Of a DNA stretch of 64,000 bases, positions 54,807-64,000 are shown in pieces. Numbering within the stretch: the first letter of the stretch is position 1; each line of letters begins with the position of its first letter. Position numbers and translations under genes: made by a program. The DNA is from an uncultured Aquimarina sp. GTDB lineage: Bacteria; Bacteroidota; Bacteroidia; Flavobacteriales; Flavobacteriaceae. The DNA is taken from assembly GCA_947495425.1 (NCBI GenBank), contig CANLYR010000010.1, forward strand, positions 62,001-126,000, read 5' to 3'. The notes under the pieces were generated by a model. The model worked only from the letters and a program-made list of their open reading frames with translations, did no database searches and had not been told where the DNA came from.

Positions 54807-56765
54807 ATGCACAAAAAATCATTAGTTTTCTTTTTGGGAGTTATTTTTTTTACGTTAGCAAATGCTCAGGATCAAAAAGATATTCTTCTTTCGATAGATG
54901 AATCGCCAATATATACATCTGAATTTAAAAGGGTATATCTTAAAAATATCAACTTGGTAAAGGATGACGCTCAGAAAAATGTAGAAGAATATCTCGATTT
55001 GTTCATTAAATACAAACTAAAGTTAAAAGAAGCAAGAACCTTGGGTTTGGATAAAAAAGAAGCTTATCTAAAAGAATTAGAAGGGTACAAAAAACAGTTA
55101 AAAAAAGGATATTTAACAGATACCCAAGCATCTGAAGCATTGGTAAAAGAAGCATATGACCGCTCACTAGAGCGAGTTAATGCAAGTCATATTCTGATAG
55201 AAGTAAAACCTAATGCATCTGCTAAGGATACATTATTAGCATATCAAAAAATTTCTGAAGCCAGAAATAAAATTCTTCAGGGAGAACCTTTTGAAAAGGT
55301 TGCAAAAATATACAGTCAAGATCCGTCAGTTGTCAAAAATCAGGGTAAATTAGGTTGGTTTTCTGTTTTCAGAATGGTATATCCTTTTGAGAATGCTGCA
55401 TATGAAACCAAAGTTGGAGAACTTTCTGAACCATTCAGAACTCAATTTGGATACCACATAGTTAAGGTGAATAAGAGAGAAAAGAAGTTGGGAGAAGTCA
55501 CGGTTGCACATATTATGATTGCAATTAATGATAAAAGAACCGCAGAACAAGCTGAAGAGAGACTAAAAGAGATAAATCAACAACATAAGCAAGGGGTTTC
55601 TTTTTCTTCCTTAGCCAAACAGTATAGTGATGATCCTAGTACTGCCATTGATGGAGGTAGAATTAGACGTTTTGGACAAGGAGCACTAAACTCAGAGAAA
55701 TTTGAAGAAACGGCATTTAATCTCGAAACGAATGGTGATGTTTCTGAACCCATAAGAACTAAATATGGTTGGCACATTATTAAACTTATAGAAAAGCATC
55801 CTAATAAAACATTTGAAGAACAACAGCAAAAACTGACGAACAGAGTTGGTAAAGATAGCAGATCAAAATTGGTTACTACATCATTTATATCTTCACTAAA
55901 AGAGAAGTATGCTGTTAATCAAAATGAAGAAGCTATTGCGTATTTTAAAAAAATCATTCCAAATACTATTCTTAAAGAGGTTTGGAACGTTTCTAAAGAA
56001 GATGAAATTTTGAAAAAAGAGGTGTTTAGTATTAAAAAAGAACGCTATACTTATGATGATTTTGCGAAGTTTTTAATGAGTAAACAAACCACAGCCAAAA
56101 ATTATCCTGATGCTGCTGCTTTTGTTGATTACGCATATGCTCAATTCGAAGCTTCAACATTACTTCGCTATTACGAATTGCATTTAGAAGAAGATAATCA
56201 AGAATATGCTAATATCATAGCAGAATATCGAGATGGGCTTTTATTATTTGATCTCATGGAGTCTGAAATTTGGAATACTTCAAAAACTGATTCTATAGGG
56301 CTTAAACAATTTTATGAATCAGAAAAAGGAAACTATTTGCAAAAAGAAACATACAAAGTTATCAAAGCTTCATCATCAAAACGCGAAACAATAGAAGAAG
56401 TAAAAGAGCTACTTATTGCAAAAAAATCGGTTGAAGAAATAAAAAAGAAAGTAAATACAGGGGATGTAGCATTAATTCTTTTTTCTGAAGAAGAAATAGG
56501 TAAAGGAGCAGATATGCTGCCTAAAGATTTTTCTGGTGAAAAAGGAAAGATTGTTGTTACCGAAGAAGACAACTTTATAACTTTGATTATGGTTAAAGAA
56601 ATCTTACCTTCCAGAATTAAAAAATTTGAAGAGATAAAGGGAGAAGTTATTAATGATTTTCAAAAGAGTATAGAAACTAAATGGCTTGATGAACTCAAAG
56701 CAAAATACACAGTTAAAGTTAACAACAAGGCTTTGAAAAAGGTTAAAAAAGAACTGTCTAAATAA
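54807..56765 (+). CDS. SurA-like peptidylprolyl isomerase with two parvulin domains
   Basis: A 652-residue periplasmic protein with signal peptide (FTLANAQ|DQK). An N-terminal SurA-like helical domain (about 25-115) is followed by two parvulin domains: about 125-220 (ASHILIEVKPNA, GKLGWFSVFRMVYPFENAAY, FGYHIVKV) and about 230-325 (VAHIMIAI, GGRIRRFGQGALN, YGWHIIKL). A 320-residue extension without known fold follows. It likely assists outer-membrane protein folding. First gene of a compact operon. Confidence 0.9.
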   Translation: MHKKSLVFFLGVIFFTLANAQDQKDILLSIDESPIYTSEFKRVYLKNINLVKDDAQKNVEEYLDLFIKYKLKLKEARTLGLDKKEAYLKELEGYKKQLKKGYLTDTQASEALVKEAYDRSLERVNASHILIEVKPNASAKDTLLAYQKISEARNKILQGEPFEKVAKIYSQDPSVVKNQGKLGWFSVFRMVYPFENAAYETKVGELSEPFRTQFGYHIVKVNKREKKLGEVTVAHIMIAINDKRTAEQAEERLKEINQQHKQGVSFSSLAKQYSDDPSTAIDGGRIRRFGQGALNSEKFEETAFNLETNGDVSEPIRTKYGWHIIKLIEKHPNKTFEEQQQKLTNRVGKDSRSKLVTTSFISSLKEKYAVNQNEEAIAYFKKIIPNTILKEVWNVSKEDEILKKEVFSIKKERYTYDDFAKFLMSKQTTAKNYPDAAAFVDYAYAQFEASTLLRYYELHLEEDNQEYANIIAEYRDGLLLFDLMESEIWNTSKTDSIGLKQFYESEKGNYLQKETYKVIKASSSKRETIEEVKELLIAKKSVEEIKKKVNTGDVALILFSEEEIGKGADMLPKDFSGEKGKIVVTEEDNFITLIMVKEILPSRIKKFEEIKGEVINDFQKSIETKWLDELKAKYTVKVNNKALKKVKKELSK

Positions 56766-57614
56766 ATGAGATATTATATATTAATAGCGATGATGGCATG
56801 TATTGTTTCTTGTCAAAATTTTAAAAACAAAATCAATAAAAAAGCTATTGCCAGAGTTAATGAAACCTATCTATATCAAGAAGATATCAAAGAATTAATA
56901 CCCAAAAATATATCTGATGTTGATAGTATTAGTTTTATTAATCACTATATAAAGACTTGGGCTACTCGACAATTGTTTATTGATCAGGCACTGCGTAATC
57001 TTACAGAAAAAGAGCTTAAAGAATTTGATGACCTTGTAGAGGATTATAAAAGTACCTTGTATATTAATGCCTATAAGAATGCAGTAATTAATAAATCCAT
57101 CAATATGGAGATTACTGAACCCGATATTAAAACATATTATGATCAAAATTTAGAAAATTTTAATCTTAATGAGGAGTTAGTAAAATTACGTTACTTACAT
57201 TTGCCACCGGATTACGATAATATTGTTGCAACACAGCGTCAATTAAATCGTTTTAATGAAGAAGATATAGAGGAATTAGAGACTAATAAGCAAGAATATT
57301 TAGCATATTCTTTAAATGATTCTACTTGGATACGGTTGGATCAAGTCTTAAACAAAACTCCGATTCTTAAAAAACAAGATAAAACTAAACTATTACGAAG
57401 TGGGAAATATATGCAGCTTAGAGATTCCACGGGTGTGTTTATGGTAAAAATTAAAGATGTTTTAAAGCGAGATACACAAGCCCCTTTAGAATATATTACA
57501 CCTATCATAAGACAGATTATATTAAATAAAAGAAAGTTAGAGCTGGTAAAAAAAATAGAAATAGATATTACAAAAGATGCAGTTGAGAATAAACAATTTG
57601 AAGTCTACAATTAA
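56766..57614 (+). CDS. SurA-N-like lipoprotein
   Basis: A 282-residue lipoprotein (lipobox IVSC, Cys16). AIARVNETYLYQEDIKELIP resembles the SurA N-domain opening. The helical middle and a C-terminal half without any parvulin motif suggest a chaperone lacking isomerase activity. It begins directly after the previous stop codon and overlaps the following SurA-like gene by 38 bases, so the three form a tightly coupled set. Flavobacterial SurA operons commonly have this three-gene form. Confidence 0.8.
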   Translation: MRYYILIAMMACIVSCQNFKNKINKKAIARVNETYLYQEDIKELIPKNISDVDSISFINHYIKTWATRQLFIDQALRNLTEKELKEFDDLVEDYKSTLYINAYKNAVINKSINMEITEPDIKTYYDQNLENFNLNEELVKLRYLHLPPDYDNIVATQRQLNRFNEEDIEELETNKQEYLAYSLNDSTWIRLDQVLNKTPILKKQDKTKLLRSGKYMQLRDSTGVFMVKIKDVLKRDTQAPLEYITPIIRQIILNKRKLELVKKIEIDITKDAVENKQFEVYN

Positions 57615-59067
57615 GATTACACTACTTTGTACACTACTTGCTTGTAGTGGTAATACACAACTTTTTGCTCAGGAAATTATAGAAAACGAAATAAAAGATT
57701 CTATAATGGTTATAGATACCACAAGTGTCGTATCAGATTCAATTAAAACAGTTGTAGTTCCCGAAAAACCATTCGAAAGAATGAAAGTAGATGGGGTTGC
57801 TGCTGTGATTGGTGAGCACGTGATTCTAGATAGCGATATAGATATAGCCTACAAGCAGCTCGTAAGTGAAGGAGTTTCTGCCAATGATGTTAGCCGTTGT
57901 GAGCTTGCAGGGAGCTTATTTGAAAATAAATTGTACGCCCATCACGCTGTTCAGGATAGTATAGAAGTTAGAGATGCAGAGGTGAACTCGATGGTAGATC
58001 AACAATTGAGCTATATGACTAATGAGTTAGGAACAATAGAAAAGGTATTGAAATTTTATAAAAAGAAAAGTGTTGATGATTTTAAAAAAGAGCTTTTCGA
58101 AATTAATAAATCAAATCGTTTATCAGAACAGATGAGAACCAAAATCATCAGTGATATAGAAATTACTCCAGAAGAAATTAGAGAATTTTTTGATGATATA
58201 CCGGAAAATGAAAGACCGCTTTTTGGAACTGAGATTGAACTGGCTCAGATTACGATAGAACCAGAAATTCCTGAAAAAGAGCAACAAAAGGTAATAGATC
58301 GATTAAATCAATTTAGAGAAGACATCGTTGAGAACGGAAGTAGCTTTGCAACCAAAGCTGTATTATACTCACAAGATCCGGGATCAAAGTCAACAGGTGG
58401 TAAATATACCTTGGATAGACAAACTAATTTTGCAAAAGAATTTAAAGATGTAGCTTTTAGTTTGCAAGAAAATGAGGTGAGTGAGCCTTTTAAAACTGAT
58501 TTCGGGTGGCATATCGTAAAAGTAGATAAAATAAGAGGAGAAGAAATAGATGTGCGACATATACTTCTTGTTCCAGATGTTACAGGAGAAAGTGTTAGTA
58601 AAGCAAAAAAATTAATAGATTCTATACGTACGAGTATCATTTCTGGATCGATCAAATTTACAGAGGCTGCAAGAAAATTTAGTGATGAAAAGGAAACTCG
58701 AGAGGATGGAGGGCAACTCATTAATCCAGCTACAGGAGATACTCATTTTGAACTTACCAAAATTGATCCTATATTGTACGATCAGGTATCCAAATTAAAG
58801 ACTAATGAAGTCTCTTTAGTTATCCCTGATCAAGATAGACAAGGTAGAAAAAAGTATAAATTGATCACCGTTCTTAAGCGCTATGATGAGCATATCGCTG
58901 ATTATTCCAAAGACTATCTCAAGATTCAGGAGCTAGCACTAAGGAAAAAACAGATTGAAGCGATTCGAAAATGGCAGAACGAAAAAATAATGGATACCTA
59001 TATAAAGATCAATGGTGATTACAGAGACTGTAATTATAGTGGTAACTGGTTAAAAAAAGAGAAATAG
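57577..59067 (+). CDS. SurA-like peptidylprolyl isomerase
   Basis: A 496-residue periplasmic chaperone with signal peptide (NTQLFAQ|EII). The SurA N-domain (VDGVAAVIGEHVILDSDID) is followed by two parvulin domains at about 225-320 (KYTLDRQTNFAKEFKDVAF, FGWHIVKVDKI) and about 325-430 (VRHILLVPDV, GGQLINPATGD). The start is the ATG at 57577 inside the preceding gene; a TTG at 57598 is possible. It acts on outer-membrane proteins. Confidence 0.91.
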   Translation: MQLRINNLKSTIKITLLCTLLACSGNTQLFAQEIIENEIKDSIMVIDTTSVVSDSIKTVVVPEKPFERMKVDGVAAVIGEHVILDSDIDIAYKQLVSEGVSANDVSRCELAGSLFENKLYAHHAVQDSIEVRDAEVNSMVDQQLSYMTNELGTIEKVLKFYKKKSVDDFKKELFEINKSNRLSEQMRTKIISDIEITPEEIREFFDDIPENERPLFGTEIELAQITIEPEIPEKEQQKVIDRLNQFREDIVENGSSFATKAVLYSQDPGSKSTGGKYTLDRQTNFAKEFKDVAFSLQENEVSEPFKTDFGWHIVKVDKIRGEEIDVRHILLVPDVTGESVSKAKKLIDSIRTSIISGSIKFTEAARKFSDEKETREDGGQLINPATGDTHFELTKIDPILYDQVSKLKTNEVSLVIPDQDRQGRKKYKLITVLKRYDEHIADYSKDYLKIQELALRKKQIEAIRKWQNEKIMDTYIKINGDYRDCNYSGNWLKKEK

Positions 59068-59068
59068 T

Positions 59069-60025
59069 ATGTCAGACGACGTAGCAGCTGTAAAAAAACT
59101 AGTAGAAAAACATTCTGAACTAAAAAAAGAAATTTCCAAAGTAATTATTGGACAAGAAAAAGTTATTAATCAAATACTTATTTCTGTTTTTTCTGGCGGT
59201 CATGCGTTGTTAATAGGGGTGCCCGGATTGGCGAAAACCTTAATGGTAAATACCATATCAAAAGCTCTTGGTCTTGATTTTAAAAGGATTCAGTTTACTC
59301 CGGATTTGATGCCAAGTGATATACTTGGTAGTGAAATTCTTGATGAGACCAGACATTTCAAGTTCATTAAGGGTCCTGTGTTTTCTAATATTATTCTTGC
59401 AGATGAAATTAATCGTACTCCGCCAAAAACCCAGGCTGCATTGCTAGAGGCTATGCAAGAGCGATCAGTAACTGTAGCGGGGCATCATTATAAACTGGAT
59501 TTACCTTATTTCGTATTGGCGACCCAAAATCCTATAGAGCAAGAAGGAACTTATCCTTTGCCAGAAGCACAATTGGATAGATTTATGTTTGCAATAGAAC
59601 TAACTTATCCAAGTTTTCAGGAAGAAGTAGAAGTGGTTAAAAATACGACAAGCGATACTACAACAACAATTAATTCACTATTTACTGCTCAAGAAATAAT
59701 AGATTTTCAACATTTAATTAGACGTATCCCAGTAGCCGATAATGTAATTGAATATGCAGTAGGAATCGTTGGAAAAACAAGGCCAAATGAAGACTCGGCA
59801 ACAGATTTAGTTAAGAATTATATCGATTGGGGTGCAGGGCCAAGAGCATCACAGAATTTAATTTTGGCAGCAAAAGCTAATGCAGCAATCAAAGGGAAAT
59901 TTTCTCCAGATATAGAAGATGTCCAATCTGTAGCCATAGGAATTCTTCGCCATCGTATCATCAAAAATTATAAAGCCGAAGCCGAAGGTATAAGCGTAGA
60001 GGATATCATTAATAGCTTATTTTAG
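59069..60025 (+). CDS. MoxR family AAA+ ATPase
   Basis: A 318-residue cytoplasmic ATPase. Walker A is GVPGLAKTLMVN (GxxGxxKT), Walker B is NIILADEINRTPPKTQAALLEAM, sensor 1 is ATQNPIEQEGTYPLPEAQLDRF, and the C-terminal lid has GAGPRASQNLILAAKA. MoxR ATPases act as chaperones for von Willebrand factor-domain proteins and metalloenzymes; such partners usually follow but are not present here. It is one base after the SurA-like gene. Confidence 0.93.
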   Translation: MSDDVAAVKKLVEKHSELKKEISKVIIGQEKVINQILISVFSGGHALLIGVPGLAKTLMVNTISKALGLDFKRIQFTPDLMPSDILGSEILDETRHFKFIKGPVFSNIILADEINRTPPKTQAALLEAMQERSVTVAGHHYKLDLPYFVLATQNPIEQEGTYPLPEAQLDRFMFAIELTYPSFQEEVEVVKNTTSDTTTTINSLFTAQEIIDFQHLIRRIPVADNVIEYAVGIVGKTRPNEDSATDLVKNYIDWGAGPRASQNLILAAKANAAIKGKFSPDIEDVQSVAIGILRHRIIKNYKAEAEGISVEDIINSLF

Positions 60026-60303
60026 AGCTTTTAGGAAGACTTCCATAATATCGTAATTAGATTCATGTTACGTTAGTTTGTCATTTTTGTATAAAATTTT
60101 ACTTCGACAGAATAAGCAGAACTATAGAACTAAAGTACATCCTCTTTAAAAAGTAATTAAAATAAACACTATTTTCTCGACTTAAAACCGCTACTCAAGA
60201 TGAGTTCAACGTATACTCTTTTAATTCAACATTAAACCTTTTGAGATTTCTATAGTCTTACCTATTAAATATTCAATACTGTTGTTTAATAAAAAAGAAA
60301 AAT
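60026..60303. other. 278-base gap
   Basis: No gene seen. AT-rich upstream region of the small secreted protein. Confidence 0.35.
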
Positions 60304-60714
60304 ATGAAACGTATTTTAGTGTGTTTAGTAATAATGTTTAGCGGAATCTTATCCTTGTCAGCACAGCAAAAAAAGGATCGTATGAAGCAAAAGGAGTTGA
60401 AAGAAAAATTCTATCAAACTCTTTCTGAAGATCAAAAAGTTCTGTATGATAATCAAAAACAATTGCGAAGAGAGCAGAAGAATGAAGTTAAAGCTACTTT
60501 TGATGAGAACCAACAGGCAATTGCAAATAATAAAGATCTCACCAAAAAGGAGAAAAGAAAAGCGTTGAAGACAACTTTTAGTGATGAACAACGTAAAATA
60601 TCAAAAGAAAATAGAGCTGTAATGAAAGAAGAGAAAGAAAAGTTTATAGCTACATTATCCGAAAGCCAATTAGTACACTATGAGCTGTTGAAAAAGAGGA
60701 AAGTTAAAAAGTAA
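60304..60714 (+). CDS. small secreted Lys/Glu-rich helical protein
   Basis: A 136-residue protein with signal peptide (LSLSAQ|QKK). The mature part is almost entirely charged helix (KDRMKQKELKEKFYQ, EDQKVLYDNQKQLRREQK, KKEKRKALKTTFSDEQ). It resembles Spy/CpxP-like periplasmic helical proteins in composition, with two YxxL/E repeats (LSEDQKVLYD and LSESQLVHYE) suggesting an internal duplication. Family and function not recognised. Followed by a terminator. Confidence 0.75.
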   Translation: MKRILVCLVIMFSGILSLSAQQKKDRMKQKELKEKFYQTLSEDQKVLYDNQKQLRREQKNEVKATFDENQQAIANNKDLTKKEKRKALKTTFSDEQRKISKENRAVMKEEKEKFIATLSESQLVHYELLKKRKVKK

Positions 60715-60760
60715 GTATACAGAAGCGAAATATTAAAAGTTAAAATTAGATTTTAAAGAA

Positions 60761-60792
60761 AAAAGTGAAGTTAAATAGCTTCACTTTTTTTT
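60761..60792 (+). terminator. terminator after the small secreted protein
   Basis: AAAAGTGAAG / CTTCACTTTT with an 8-base loop, continuing in T residues. Confidence 0.85.
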
Positions 60793-61048
60793 ACGTTTAT
60801 TATTGCTATTTTAACATTTTAAACAAACTTACTATAACGTTTTCGGGAATCGTAATTTAGAAGTTTCATTTTCTTCTATGTTTTTTTAATAATTCTATAG
60901 TATAACCAAATGTAATTTATGAATTTACAGAAATGAGCATCTGATTTTTTTTAAAAACGCAAAAAGATAGGATTAAGACTATTCATTTAATAAAATCCTT
61001 TAAAATTCGTATTTTCGCAAGACTTTTCTAAACATAAACATACAATAT
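60793..61048. other. 256-base acn upstream region
   Basis: AT-rich. A near-consensus -7 box TATTTTCG is at 61010-61017, 31 bases before acn. No other feature seen. Confidence 0.4.
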
Positions 61049-63319
61049 ATGGCATTCGATATCGATATGATAAAAAAGGTCTACAGTCAGGTAGCGGATC
61101 GTGTAAGTGCAGCACGAGAAGTTACAGGTAAACCTTTAACATTAGCAGAGAAAATTTTATATTCACATCTTTGGGATGGTAAAGCGGATAAAGCTTTTAC
61201 AAGAGGTAAGGACTATGTGGATTTTGCACCAGACCGTATCGCTTGTCAAGATGCAACCGCACAAATGGCATTGTTGCAGTTTATGCAAGCCGGAAAAGAA
61301 AAAGTAGCAGTTCCCACAACCGTGCATTGTGATCATTTAATTCAGGCAAAAGTTGGAGCAGATAAAGATTTACAATCAGCATTAAATACGAGTAGTGAAG
61401 TATTTAATTTCCTAGAATCTGTCTCGAATAAATACGGAATTGGGTTCTGGAAACCCGGAGCAGGTATTATTCACCAGGTAGTGTTAGAAAACTACGCATT
61501 TCCGGGGGGTATGATGATTGGTACAGATTCTCATACCGTAAATGCAGGTGGATTAGGAATGGTTGCCATTGGTGTTGGTGGAGCCGATGCTGTAGATGTA
61601 ATGGCAGGAATGCCTTGGGAATTAAAATTTCCAAAATTAATTGGTGTTAAGTTAACAGGTAAATTATCTGGTTGGACAGCACCAAAAGATGTGATTTTAA
61701 AAGTAGCCGAAATCCTCACTGTAAAAGGAGGTACTGGTGCCATTGTAGAATATTTTGGTCCAGGAGCTACTGCAATGTCATGTACAGGTAAAGGAACTAT
61801 TTGTAATATGGGTGCCGAAATTGGTGCCACTACATCTACGTTTGGTTATGATGAATCTATGGAACGCTACTTACGTGCCACAGATCGTGCTGATGTTGCT
61901 GATGCTGCTAATGCAGTAAAAGAACATCTAACAGGGGATGATGAAGTATATGCAAATCCAGAACAATATTTTGATCAGGTTATAGAGATTAATTTATCCG
62001 AACTAGGACCATTATTGAATGGGCCTTTTACTCCGGATTTATCTACAACAGTTGGTGATGCAATGACCGATAAAGCTAAAGCCAATGATTGGCCATTACA
62101 AGTAGAGTGGGGATTAATTGGTTCTTGTACGAATTCATCTTATGAAGATTTGTCGAGAGCATCTTCGATTGCACAGCAAGCTATCGACAAAGGTTTGAAA
62201 ATGAAGGCCGAATTAGGGATCAACCCGGGCTCTGAGCAAGTAAGATTTACTGCTGAAAGAGATGGACTATTAGATATTTTTGAAAAGTTAGATGCTAAAA
62301 TATTCACCAACGCTTGTGGTCCATGTATTGGTCAATGGGCAAGATATAGTGACCCCAAAAATGCACCAAAAAACAGTATTGTTCATTCTTTCAATAGAAA
62401 TTTTGCTAAGCGTGCTGATGGTAATCCTAATACACATGCTTTTGTAGCATCTCCAGAATTGACTGCAGCTATTGCAGTTGCCGGGCGATTAGATTTTAAT
62501 CCAATTACAGACAAATTAATCAACGAGGAAGGACAAGAAGTTATGTTTGAAGAACCTACAGGCTGGGAATTACCACCAAAAGGTTTTGAAGTTGAGGATG
62601 CAGGATATCTTGCTCCTGTAGTAGATGGATCAAATGTTAAAATAAACGTAGATCCAAACTCAGAACGATTAGAGTTGCTAACACCTTTTGAGCCTTGGGA
62701 TGGCAAGAATATTATGGGGGCTAAGTTGTTAATCAAAGCGTATGGCAAATGTACTACAGATCATATTTCTATGGCTGGTCCATGGTTGCGTTACCGTGGT
62801 CACCTAGATAATATATCCAACAACTGTTTGATTGGCGCTGTAAATGCATATAATAAGAAAACTAACTTTGTAAAAAGCCAACTAAATGGTGAATATGATG
62901 GAGTTCCTAATGTACAAAGAACATATAAAGCTGCAGGAGTACCTACGGTTGTCGTAGGAGATCACAACTATGGAGAAGGTTCATCACGAGAGCATGCTGC
63001 AATGGAGCCACGCCATTTAGGTGTTCGAGCAGTAATTGTTAAATCATTTGCCCGTATCCATGAGACAAACTTGAAGAAGCAAGGTATGCTTGGATTAACT
63101 TTTGCAAATGAAAGCGATTACGATTTAATTCAAGAAGATGATACATTTAATTTCATTGATCTAGAGCAATTTGCACCGAACAAGCAATTGACCTTAGAAG
63201 TAGTTCATGCTGATGGATCAAAAGATAGTATCAAACTGAATCATACGTATAATGATCCTCAAATCGAATGGTTTAAAGAAGGATCTGCTCTTAATTTGAT
63301 CAAGAAGCAAAATGCGTAA
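61049..63319 (+). CDS. acn: aconitate hydratase
   Basis: A 756-residue [4Fe-4S] enzyme of the TCA cycle, isomerising citrate and isocitrate. Cluster ligands are in [11 protein letters not shown] (first Cys) and [12 protein letters not shown] (second and third). Other motifs are [39 protein letters not shown] (swivel domain) and [19 protein letters not shown] (active Ser). Length and motifs are of the mitochondrial-type aconitase usual in Bacteroidota. Monocistronic. Confidence 0.96.
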   Translation: MAFDIDMIKKVYSQVADRVSAAREVTGKPLTLAEKILYSHLWDGKADKAFTRGKDYVDFAPDRIACQDATAQMALLQFMQAGKEKVAVPTTVHCDHLIQAKVGADKDLQSALNTSSEVFNFLESVSNKYGIGFWKPGAGIIHQVVLENYAFPGGMMIGTDSHTVNAGGLGMVAIGVGGADAVDVMAGMPWELKFPKLIGVKLTGKLSGWTAPKDVILKVAEILTVKGGTGAIVEYFGPGATAMSCTGKGTICNMGAEIGATTSTFGYDESMERYLRATDRADVADAANAVKEHLTGDDEVYANPEQYFDQVIEINLSELGPLLNGPFTPDLSTTVGDAMTDKAKANDWPLQVEWGLIGSCTNSSYEDLSRASSIAQQAIDKGLKMKAELGINPGSEQVRFTAERDGLLDIFEKLDAKIFTNACGPCIGQWARYSDPKNAPKNSIVHSFNRNFAKRADGNPNTHAFVASPELTAAIAVAGRLDFNPITDKLINEEGQEVMFEEPTGWELPPKGFEVEDAGYLAPVVDGSNVKINVDPNSERLELLTPFEPWDGKNIMGAKLLIKAYGKCTTDHISMAGPWLRYRGHLDNISNNCLIGAVNAYNKKTNFVKSQLNGEYDGVPNVQRTYKAAGVPTVVVGDHNYGEGSSREHAAMEPRHLGVRAVIVKSFARIHETNLKKQGMLGLTFANESDYDLIQEDDTFNFIDLEQFAPNKQLTLEVVHADGSKDSIKLNHTYNDPQIEWFKEGSALNLIKKQNA

Positions 63320-63356
63320 TTGAGATATATAGATAGATCTAGACTGTATACATAAT

Positions 63357-63392
63357 AAACTCCTTAGGAAAAATATTTCCTAAGGAGTTTTT
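63357..63392 (+). terminator. terminator after acn
   Basis: AAACTCCTTAGGAAA pairs with TTTCCTAAGGAGTTT around a short AATA loop, followed by TTG and T-rich DNA. Confidence 0.85.
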
Positions 63393-63562
63393 GTTTATAT
63401 CAAAAAAGCTATGTTTTAGTTTTAAGTGTAATTTACTAAACGGGTAATAACTTGAGTTGTTTAGCTATGTTTTTTATGTACATAGCTAATTTTTTTTTCT
63501 TCAAAACTTAGTTTCTTTAATTTCATGTTAACTTAAATATAATTTAACATAAACTCATACCT

Positions 63563-64000
63563 ATGAAAAATCAATGCGTCAAAAAAATTGTAAAGAATAT
63601 TACTTTATATTCAATTTTGCTTGCTATTAATCTCTTTGTATCCTGCTCCAATGAGGAGTTCGAAGAGACCAATATAGTACCAGCTAATGACTTAAGTGAA
63701 TATTATAAATTTCTAACAAATTCAGGATTTGACAAAGATGAAATTGAATTTAATAAAGAAAGTAATCTGTTTATTATTGGTGGAGATCTTTTAATCTCTA
63801 AAGATGAAGTTGAAAACTATATCAAAAGAGATGGTTTAGACTCAGGAATTAGTAATAAACAACGTCGAGGAACATATATAGTTAGCGCTAATAATGCGAG
63901 AAATGTTACTTACTTTGTCGAGGGAGATGTTCCACAATCTTGGAAAACGGCTATTAATGAGGCAGTAAATCAATATAATGCAGTAAATAATTCTGGGTTG
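63563..64000 (+). CDS. M57-like metalloprotease lipoprotein (partial, runs off the window)
   Basis: An open frame of at least 146 codons from the ATG at 63563 to the window end. Signal peptide with lipobox FVSC, then SNEEFEETN. The mature part has LSEYYKFLTNSGFDKDEIEF, then FIIGGDLLISKDEVENYI, then TYFVEGDVPQSWKTAINEAV. This last part resembles the region just before the zinc site of M57 (dual-action HEIGH) metalloproteases, whose HExxH would lie beyond the window. Assignment provisional because the catalytic part is missing. Confidence 0.7.
   Translation, partial: MKNQCVKKIVKNITLYSILLAINLFVSCSNEEFEETNIVPANDLSEYYKFLTNSGFDKDEIEFNKESNLFIIGGDLLISKDEVENYIKRDGLDSGISNKQRRGTYIVSANNARNVTYFVEGDVPQSWKTAINEAVNQYNAVNNSGL

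Noticed and set aside
59069..60025. MoxR-von Willebrand (BatA-type) operon
   Set aside because: Only the ATPase is here; the following 278 bases hold no DUF58 or VWA gene.

Overview
The window is an AT-rich chromosomal segment of a marine-type flavobacterium (Bacteroidota, Flavobacteriaceae; the gene content would suit Aquimarina or a close relative, but no 16S or marker search was possible). Reasons: a type IX secretion C-terminal sorting domain, a DUF5606 protein, DUF6261 and pRiA4b-ORF3-type proteins, OmpH/Skp and SurA-like chaperones, Rhs proteins of Bacteroidota type, TANNTTTG promoter -7 boxes and weak Shine-Dalgarno sites. No rRNA, tRNA, CRISPR array or insertion sequence was seen.

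Layout. 0-7.3 kb: housekeeping and small conserved genes, mostly on the minus strand (TauE/SafE permease, nucleoid-associated protein, four-helix-bundle protein, heme A synthase, CCA-adding enzyme, threonylcarbamoyl-AMP synthase). 7.3-15.3 kb: a surface-polysaccharide/LPS-core block with six glycosyltransferases and one WaaP/Kdo-kinase-like protein in mixed orientation, with long AT-rich gaps. 15.3-27.2 kb: core metabolism (dapD, ruvX, def, DUF5606, pyrG, yidC, mnmA, a flavin oxidoreductase, mazG) mixed with a fasciclin lipoprotein and a YwqK/MORN-like secreted protein. 27.4-30.2 kb: a membrane-bound AraC-type regulator and a duplicated-domain secreted protein.

30.2-35.0 kb is an accessory island. 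A YciI-like N-terminus runs in frame into a truncated Rhs core with an unrecognised C-terminal tip. It overlaps a small lipoprotein that is a candidate immunity protein. A decayed regulator remnant, a DUF6261 gene and a 41-bp tandem repeat with covarying hairpins follow. 35.06-46.75 kb is a compact 13-gene operon that looks like a complete but divergent type II secretion / type IV pilus-like machine: pseudopilins, prepilin peptidase, GspE ATPase, secretin, GspL/M-like, GspC/PilP-like, a GspK-like protein, GspF and two extra lipoproteins. It ends next to a candidate small RNA with its own promoter and terminator.

46.9-52 kb carries envelope and secreted enzymes: a PagL-like lipid A deacylase, an S51 peptidase, a GH16 lipoprotein, and a crystallin/BSP-metalloprotease fusion with a T9SS sorting domain. 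52-64 kb returns to core genes: guaB, an OmpH/Skp chaperone, a three-gene SurA-like periplasmic chaperone operon followed by a MoxR ATPase, acn, and the start of an M57-like metalloprotease lipoprotein that runs off the window.

The strongest candidates for undescribed biology are the T2SS/T4P-like operon with its unusual lipoproteins and uniform alanine leader sites, and the YciI-Rhs chimera with its tip/lipoprotein pair.
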